Positions 56,746-64,000 of a stretch of DNA of 64,000 bases are shown in pieces. This DNA is from Ophioceras dolichostomum (lineage: Eukaryota > Ascomycota > Sordariomycetes > Magnaporthales > Ophioceraceae). The position numbers were made by a program, and so were the translations under genes. Location of the stretch: NCBI GenBank assembly GCA_003049485.1, contig PYST01000135.1, positions 33,769 through 97,768 on the forward strand, read 5' to 3'. Below the pieces are notes generated by a model that worked only from the letters and a program-made list of their open reading frames with translations, did not search any database and was not told the DNA's origin. Every line of letters starts with the position of its first letter. Within the stretch, counting starts at the first letter, position 1.

Positions 56746-56781
<36 letters not shown>

Positions 56782-59700
56782 CGATCCCTCATTTCCGCCA
56801 CCCTCACCATCAACAGGCACAACAGGCGCTTTCTTCTTCTTTCTCTTAACAACCGGTAGCTTCGCCTCCTCGCCCTCCCCCTCTCCGGCAGCACCACCAC
56901 CATCGTCCCCTTTTGTAGTCGTTGCGGCCTTCTTCTTCTTCTTCCTCTTAACAGCAGAAACAGCCACCCCCTCAACAGGGACGCCCTGCGCGACCTGAAT
57001 GCGCTCGTTGGCACGTTGCATCTCGAGCCGTAGCCGCTCCACTTCCCTAACGGCGGCCGCCATCTCGGCGTCTTCGTGTTTTTGGCGCTCGGGGTCGATG
57101 CCAATGCCACCACCACTGCTTCCCCTCCCGCCACCACCGGAAGAAGAAGCAGCAGGCGCGTCCAAGCTGCTGAGCGAGCTGATGTGGCTCGAGTCCAGCC
57201 CTAGCAGCAGCTGCGCCTGCTTTTGCCGGTGCTTGCCTGCCCTCGACCTGTCGCCGCCGCCGCCGTCGTTCTCGGAGGGGTGGTGGTGCGGCGTCGAGCG
57301 CCCGCTGCCGGTGAGGGTCTCGTCTGCGGCGACGACGACCTTCTGCCTCGGCGCCGGCCGTGGCCTGTGAGCAGTTGAGGAGGAGCTTCCTCCGCCTGCG
57401 CCAGTGAGTCCCGCGTCGAGCTTGGAGAGGTCCAGCTGCATGATGGGGATGGAGTCTATGTCCAGGTCTGGCCCGTTCTCCTTACGCAGGATGCTGTGGA
57501 TCGGCGTGGCGGTGCCGTGGATGCCGCTGGCGCCGCTGCCGTTGCTCCCCGCGCTGTGGATGTAGAACGGGTCGTCCTTGTACCGCTCCATGCGCTCGGC
57601 CTTGCGCCTGGCGAGGATGTCCGGGTCGAGGTAGCTCTCCTCTCCAGGGGGGCCGGACTGTTGGTAGGAGCTGGCAATCTCCTCGCGCGGCGTCGGGTCT
57701 GCGAGGCGATTGATCGCCGGGTCTGAGGAGGACACGCTCGTGGGGGCCGGCCGCTGGCGGTAGTAGATCTCGAACTCGTCGTCTTCTACGACCGGCATGT
57801 TCTGCATCGTGGCCTCGGCGAGTAGCCGGTCCAGGTTCGGGTTGATTGGTGCGTCGAGGTCGAGCCCCTCGGGCAGAGGCACGTTCCTCTGGGCGCCGGG
57901 CGCGACGGAGTTGAGCTCCCAGCCCGTGAACAGCGACGGGATCGCCTGTGTGAGGAGCAGTGGGGGGTCCTGGTAGATTTCGTCCGTGGAGGCCGGCTGG
58001 CCGGACACTGCCTCGGCTGTGAGCTTGAGAAGCTCCGTGAACTCGACCGCCCGCTCCTGCACCTCGAGGTTTGGATGCAGAGGGAACGGTTCCAGGACGT
58101 GAAGGAGACGGGTCATCAGCAGGGAGGTGATGGCTTTCCGCTCTGCCGTCCAGGGCGCTTGATCGTCGCCGGCTACCAGGGCGAAGATCTTGAGGACTGA
58201 CTGCATGCACGACACAATCACCTCCGGATGCTTTATCCTCGGGAGAAGCTGCACGAGATAGCTGATGGTGTCCGGCGGGGAGGAGAGCATTGAGGCGTAC
58301 TCTCCTAGAATCCAGGCCACGGGACGAACCACCTTCAAGGTAACGGGGTGTGCTGGTGAGGACTCGAGATATAGTGTAGCCAGTATTGACTCGGCCGCAC
58401 GCACAGCTGAGTGCCTAACCGCTTTCACCTTTACGGCGACGTTCCTCAGCTCGCCGCCAATCCTGTCAGTGATATCCGCCGGGCCTGTCCTGGCCGTCGG
58501 CATCGTGTCTGGTTCATCGTCCTCGCTCAGCCTCTGCACAGGAGCTATCCGGACAAGCTGCGTCAGGATATCCAGGAACCAGTCGAAGTCGAGAAGGTTG
58601 GAGTAGTTATCCTGCGAGCACATCGCCAGGATCCGTCTGATGACGTCGACTCGGTATTCCTCGGGGAGCGAAGGGATCTGCTCGCCCGGACTCGTAGGCG
58701 TGTTCACTCTCGGAGTGGAGCCATCGTCTTCGGAATCCGTGTTTCTCGTAGGCAGTGGTTGCAGTTGCCGGTGACGACTGGCATCCGAGGACACCTTGAG
58801 CTGCCTCATAAGGCGGCTGACGATGGAAACGAGGTTGTCACTGCTGACCATGCCCTGAACGAGGTCCAGGGCCTTGATCCTTATTGTGACGTCGGGACTA
58901 TCTATGCACTCTAATATCACATCCTCCTGTTCCGCGACTAGGAATGGGTGCGTCGCAGCGATCTTGTTGAACGCGAGGAGGGCGACGTATTTTACTAGAA
59001 GGAAAGGCAAGGTCAGAGGCAGGTCAAAGACGAACATACCATCGCGTCGAGGATAGGATATAGGCTACGCTAGTAGGGCGGCGCAACTCACAGTTGGGAT
59101 CTCCGTCTGCCATGACCATCGAGCGCAACTTCTTCACAATTAGCGAGGCAATCTCTTCCCGACCGGACGTGTCGTCTGCACTCCCGAGGATGCCGCCCTG
59201 TATGATGCCGTTGATACACTCGTAGAGCAGCGACATGGCCGGGGTCGTCCTGATGATGTCCGTCAGGGGTGGGAGGAGCTTCCGCACAAGTCTTGGCTCC
59301 AGCGGTGTCAAGGTCGCGAACAACTTTATGAGCTTAATGGCCATCCAGTTATTACCTCCATCAACCAGGAGCTCAAAGAGACGCGGTGCCAGTGGTAGGA
59401 AGTCGTGCGGGCGCCTCCAGCCCAGCTCACAGACGACGTTGACGATAGCGGCAGTAACGCTGGGGTCTTCGTTCTTGTCCATCAGGCGTTCCTTGATCTT
59501 GGGCCAGGCCGCGCGCAGGGTCTCTGGGTAGACCAGGGCCAGCCGGTAGAGCGTGACGATGGCCTTCTTGCGGATGACGGGATGCGTGTGGGTGATGCGC
59601 GGCAGCAGGTCGGCTAGGACGGAGAGGGCCAGCGACGGCGTGACGAGGTGGGGAAGCGTTGAGATGGGCAGCGAGATGGTCGTCGTGGCTGCGGCCGTCA

Positions 59701-60120
59701 GGTCTTTCTTGAGAAGGTTGGTGGCCAGCATGAGGACCTCGGTGTCGGGTCGGAAGCTCTGCACGGCGCCCAGATAGCCCACGCGCTTCTGGTGGTACTT
59801 CTGCGAGGACATGACCTCGAGGACGTGGAAAGACGCCCAGGACATGTCGTGGCCCATCATCTCGAGGTAGACGAGCTTCAGCAGCGCCGTCGCCTTGAGG
59901 TCCATGTCCTGACTCCGCACTTCGGTCCGACATTCCTTCAGGCAGTTCTGGATGTACTCGCGCTCGTTGCCGCGGTGGTTCCGCATACCTCGGATGAGGT
60001 CGTACAGCGACTTCTCGAACCTGTTTAAGCTCCGTCAGCAACGGGAGTCTTGACACCTCGGAGGCCGAGGCCACCGAGCAGCGCGTTTTCTCCATCCAAC
60101 CTGCTTACATGGTTGCGGTC
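56659..60120 (-). CDS. APL5: AP-3 adaptor complex delta subunit
   Basis: Exons: 60120-60119 (the coding part is only AT, the rest is leader), 60020-59092, 58994-56659; 1,088 codons. Splicing makes the start codon, AT|G, followed by FEKSLYDLIRGMRNHRGNER, the conserved delta-adaptin N terminus. The alpha-solenoid trunk follows, with LKATALLKLVYLEMMGHDMS, VGYLGAVQSFRPDTEVLMLA, PHLVTPSLALSVLADLLPRI and NKIAATHPFLVAEQEDVILE. AP-3 carries cargo from Golgi or endosomes directly to the vacuole. The C-terminal third is low complexity: Gly/Ser/Ala stretches, a poly-Ala run encoded by a CAG/CTG tract (56742-56782) and repeated Lys-rich blocks (KRKKKKKA, KPKKKKAKKP). The gene is divergent from EMC2. Confidence 0.95.
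56742..56782. repeat. (CAG)n tract coding poly-Ala
   Basis: About a dozen CAG triplets (one CAGTAG interruption at the start) on the plus strand. Read on the minus strand within AP-3 delta they encode an alanine run. Confidence 0.9.
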
Positions 60121-60676
60121 GGCCGTTCAAGGACGGGAACGATGACGAGGAGGCGGGGGTTGAGGAGGGGTTCGACTCGTCAGACTCGTCAACTCGCAGG
60201 ATGCTGGACTCGTCGGCCTTAGGTTTGCGAGCATGATGGTGACCTCTACAGGTGGTAGGTGCTTTGCTCGGTTAAAATTTCATCTTCACAATTCAGGTCT
60301 GGCAAGATTGGTGCAGAAGCACGCACACCGTTGATGATGCTTGAGTTGCTGGAGTTGCTTCAGTGTTGGGCTGGCGCGGCATTCGGACCCCACGCTGGAC
60401 CCATGCTCTCAGTTACTGTGTGGGGTGTCGCCGAGGCACTGTGCGTCCCTCAACCTGATCTGCGGATCTCACCTCCTAAGAGAAGCTCCCGACAGCGGGA
60501 CCTGACAGCTATACCGTGGAAATACAAATTTATCACCGACAGCAACACCTATCTACGACTTGATCGGTAGGCTCCCGAGCAAGACCAGAACTTCCCAAGC
60601 TCCGAGGATAGCTTCCATTAATATTTTCCATTCCCATCTCTCACCGCATCGGCCGACGGCCTTGCGCAGATCAAGA
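60121..60676. promoter_or_regulatory. Divergent promoter region of AP-3 delta and EMC2
   Basis: 556 nt between the split start codon of AP-3 delta and the EMC2 ATG; it includes both leaders. No definite factor site identified. Confidence 0.5.
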
Positions 60677-62085
60677 ATGCCGCCATCGCTTCTCCATCCT
60701 CCAGGCCATCTGTCCCCAGCGGACGCCCTCCATCTCTCACAACTCGCTCCGTCCGTCCTCAAAAACTCGCCAGAGAGGATATCCTCGTCGCCTCTAGCCT
60801 CGCTCTTCTCCGCTCCCGATACCCCAGAGCTTTGGATCACCTATGAGAACCTCCTGCTGTCATGTCTGCGGACGGGCGACGATGAGTCGGCGCACAAGTG
60901 CCTCGAGAGGCTAGCGATTCGCTTCGGCGACCAGAACGAGCGCATCATGGCCTTCAAGGGGCTCATCAAGGAGGCGAGCGCCAAGAACGACAAGGAGCTG
61001 GATAAGGTCCTGAAGGAGTACGATGCGATTCTGGCTGAGGAGCCCAACAACATTGTCAGTCTGCCCGAAACAAATCACAACCTGGTTACATACAGGCCGC
61101 GCGCATGCGGGCGCAACCGCAACCTGGCCGGACTTTTTTTGTGTTCTTGCCTCCCCGTCTTCGCCTCTCTCACGCGATGCTGACACGACGTCATTTTTTT
61201 CGATTTCTTTTCTAGCCCATCGCGAAACGGAGGGCCGCCCTTCTACGGTCTTTAGGCAGGGTGCCTGATGCCGTGTCCGGCCTGGTTGCCCTGCTCGACA
61301 TGACACCAACGGACGCGGAGGCGTGGGCAGAGCTGGCCGATGTGTACCTGTCTCAGGGGCTGTACCCGCAGGCTATCTACGCCCTGGAGGAGGTTCTGGT
61401 TCTTTCGCCGAATGCATGGAACGTCAGTCGTCATGCTCCTCCCCCCCCTCCCCCTCCATAATCTTCTCTCCGTCCTCCCTCCACTCGGAAACGAGAAAGC
61501 GAACCACGGCATCAAAGGTACCTGGTACTGGGGTGCTAACGGATATTACATGATGCAGCTGCACGCGAGGTTAGGTGAGGTGTTGTTTATGGCAGCTACT
61601 GCCCAATCTGGCGCCGGTGACCTGCCAGTACCGAAGTACATGGCTGAAGCAACCAAACGGTTCTGCCGGAGCGTTGAGCTGTGTGACGACTACCTTCGTG
61701 GTTACTACGGACTTAAGCTTGTAAGTCGGGACCAGGGGGGAGACAGGGATATTGAGGAAGAGAGTGAGCGAAGAAGAACAAAAGAAAAACAAGGTCGTTT
61801 TTGGCTGATCGTTTCGTCTAGGTTACAACCCGACTGTTGAAGGAGCCCAATGGTGGTAGCAAATCCACCAAGACAGCCGTCGCTACGGCAGCCGATTCGG
61901 AGGATTTTGTGCTGCCAGACATCGCTTCCATTGAGCGGCTCAACGAGCTGGCTACCAAGAAACTAGCGGAGATCATCCGCCGCTACTCGGCAAAGGAGAA
62001 GCTCTGGCAAGGCTACGACGAGAACGAGATCAGTGCGGCCCGCGAACTTCTGGCACAAGATGCACCATCGGGAATTGTTAGATGA
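60677..62085 (+). CDS. EMC2: ER membrane complex subunit 2
   Basis: Four exons: 60677-61054, 61216-61422, 61559-61720, 61822-62085; 336 codons. EMC2 is the cytosolic TPR subunit of the ER membrane protein complex, which inserts tail-anchored and multipass proteins. Visible TPR-like repeats: LWITYENLLLSCLRTGDDES, CLERLAIRFGDQNERIMAFK, KVLKEYDAILAEEPNNI and AWAELADVYLSQGLYPQAIY with FALEE-like YALEEVLVLSPNAW. After the third intron comes YLRGYYGLKLVTTRLLKEPN, typical of the family. The C-terminal helix ends EISAARELLAQDAPSGIVR. Two donors are GTCAGT and intron 2 has a C-rich tract, but all phases are zero and consistent. Confidence 0.92.
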
Positions 62086-64000
62086 TGGTGGAGGGATGGG
62101 CGGATAGATGGATGGATGGACGGACAGATGAAATGACCTGCGTATCCGGGCTGACCCCCGAGTGCACCACACCGGCTCGCCCGTGATGGAGCTGTTGTTC
62201 CTGTGATGGACTTCGCATGCCAGTGTTGATGGTGTGAGTCACTAAAATGGACAAAAGAACAACACAATGATAGACGAGAGGGGGGCGCCCAAGAGATGAG
62301 CGAGGAGTAATTCGCAAAGGACGGGTTGCAGTCGGAGCCCAACAGTGGGCTTTCTGACCCACACCAAGGAGGAAGCTATTCAGACAACAAACAAGGACAA
62401 CGAAAGAAGCTGGGTGGCGAACTGACGCCCAATCAAAGCTATTTCCACCCCCACCCACACACCCTCTCTCTGCTGTGTCTCCACGGGACTCCAAGTATAT
62501 GTACAATAGTACCTCTCTTCTCAGCATGCTGAGCTCCGTCTCCCTGTGGCGATGGCAGTACCTAGTGGGGTCATTGGGCATGAGCACGTGGCTCCACTCA
62601 CGACTGAAGAATCGCCAGCATCCGAGGGGGGGTTCCCACGCTCCCTACAGTAAGTAGCTCGGCTTTGTGAGTTGCAAGGCGAGGCAAGAGGGATAGGGAG
62701 GGGGAAAGAGGCTCTGCAAACAAAGCTCCATCCCTGGACTACTAGTGCGTTTCCTGGTTCAACTGACACTCTCACTTGCCAGAGGCAAGGATACAGGGAT
62801 GGAAGAATGCACAAGGAGAATCCGTGGGGTCTTTGGCCGGCCCTTTTTCCCTTTCTCTTGTGTTGTTCTATTAATTCCAAAACACTTCTTTCTCCTTGGG
62901 CAGAAATACGTTCGCGAATCTTCTTTGAGCTGATGCATGTTGTACCATGTATGGCCGATGGCGGACAGGCCTCCCTTGTCCCGATTGGGTTCCAACCTTA
63001 CATCTACCTAACCCAACTATCCTCCCATCATACAGGTTCTTCCACTTACATTTACAGCGACGGCTCGCATCCAGGAGTCCTCCGACGTCATTAGTTGTAG
63101 TCCTCTTTTGCACGATCCATTTCCATGAGTTTCGACACAAACGCGCCGCTCTCCCCGCTTGGAGTGGGAGGAGGGTTGAGGCCGTTTTCGGTGCAGAGAG
63201 CTTGGGAGGGGTATGTTGCAAGGAAGAGATGCTGGTTGTGCAGCAGCAAGCCGATATGCAGCCCCGAAAACTCGGTTTCCACCAACTACTACAATCTGAA
63301 GAAACCTCATCAGACCATCCTTGTTGTTGCCTGCCTGTCCACCTACCGTCCATTCTGAGACCTCTCAAAACTAGACTACAAGTGCATATCTCGTAGCCTA
63401 GAAGCGGGTTCGTCTGATGTGTCTTTTTGGATGAAATTCCTACAAGGGGCTTCCTGCCTCGACTGAGTGAGTGCTAGGAGCCTTTTAGACCTCTGGCTTC
63501 TACTAAAATTTCATCTAGGAAAGTAAAAAACGACGGGCTCTCGAACTCACCTCATACAAAAGCGTGCAGATCCCCGAGACAGCGATGGCTGCCCAGCGAT
63601 GACATCTGATCGTGGTACGGAGAGCACAGCCTAACCTAACCTGAATCGACGCTCTCATTACGAATGCCGTGGCACGGTGATACGAAATGCGGACCATGAG
63701 CGTTGAGGCTGGCTTTGGCGAGAGAAATATCCGCAAGCAACACTCGCAACATCTGCAGCAAGGCGGGCGGGCAGTCGAGCAAGCAGGCAGGCAAAGCAAG
63801 CAAGTCGGTCACCAGATTACCCCACCGACCTGCAGTTCGGCGCCCTCAACCGCTCGGACGTGAGCCAACTTGCATGCCCAGAGGTGGCGGCGGCTTCGAG
63901 CTTTAAGTGTGAGTGAGTTCTGGGCCGGCAACGGAACAAGTCTGCCCATACACAGGGCGGCTCGCAAGCTTGAGTGATGGTCAGCGAGGCGGGCTGGCGA
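62086..64000. other. Terminal region, no gene recognised
   Basis: Begins with GGATGGAT-type repeats in the EMC2 3' UTR (62092-62130), then 1.8 kb with short open frames on both strands (largest about 165 codons, minus strand 62871-63368) that lack recognisable motifs. A gene extending beyond 64000 cannot be excluded. Confidence 0.5.

Noticed and set aside
62871..63368. 165-codon minus-strand frame near the window end
   Set aside because: Overlaps several equally long frames on both strands, with no motif or family resemblance.

Overview
The window comes from a filamentous ascomycete nuclear chromosome, most likely a Sordariomycete. Genes are GC-rich, closely spaced and on both strands. Introns are short (about 50-130 nt, GT..AG). 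The recognisable products are fungal: a GH55 glucanase with LysM and WSC modules, fungal-type ATP sulfurylase, Lsg1, Ltv1, Loc1, Pet127, AP-3 delta and a FunK1 kinase. Intron boundaries were read by eye and tested by reading-frame phase and family similarity; no database search was possible.

Layout. 1-5080: 3' part of a secreted GH55 enzyme with three LysM and two WSC modules. 6226-9243: large RS/RD-rich protein of unknown function. 11412-13531: ATP sulfurylase. 16335-19355: membrane-anchored GH3 beta-glucosidase with a possible interrupted N-terminal extension. 19828-23774: divergent ribosome-biogenesis pair LTV1 and LSG1. 24098-25435: clamp-loader subunit RFC4. 25847-26335: small membrane protein. 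27338-28252: HIS3 with a transposon-derived insertion in its intron, divergent from LOC1 (28671-29421). 29873-31552: alpha/beta hydrolase. 32697-34776: cohesin-loader subunit Mau2/Scc4. 35043-35935: conserved-looking unknown. 36912-37514: Cys-rich ORF. 38414-39888: CDK7/Kin28-type kinase. 40707-45449: mitochondrial Pet127. 46564-52613: a degenerate stretch with a broken threonyl-tRNA synthetase copy, a small transposable element and a broken FunK1 kinase; another possible remnant lies near 53.0-53.3 kb. 54744-55991: Sfk1/FRAG1-family membrane protein. 56659-60120: AP-3 delta adaptin. 60677-62085: EMC2. From 62086 to the end no gene is recognised.

Most genes are housekeeping and show no common pathway. 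The exceptions are three ribosome-assembly genes (LTV1, LSG1, LOC1) within 10 kb. The accessory character is concentrated at about 45.5-54.7 kb, where two gene relics and one element copy lie between intact conserved genes.

The most distinctive observations are: a pair of small hAT-like non-autonomous elements with perfect 8-bp target duplications, one inside the HIS3 intron; an in-frame TGA between a coding-looking leader and the GH3 ORF; and an AP-3 delta start codon split by an intron. I did not find a coherent unknown multi-gene system.
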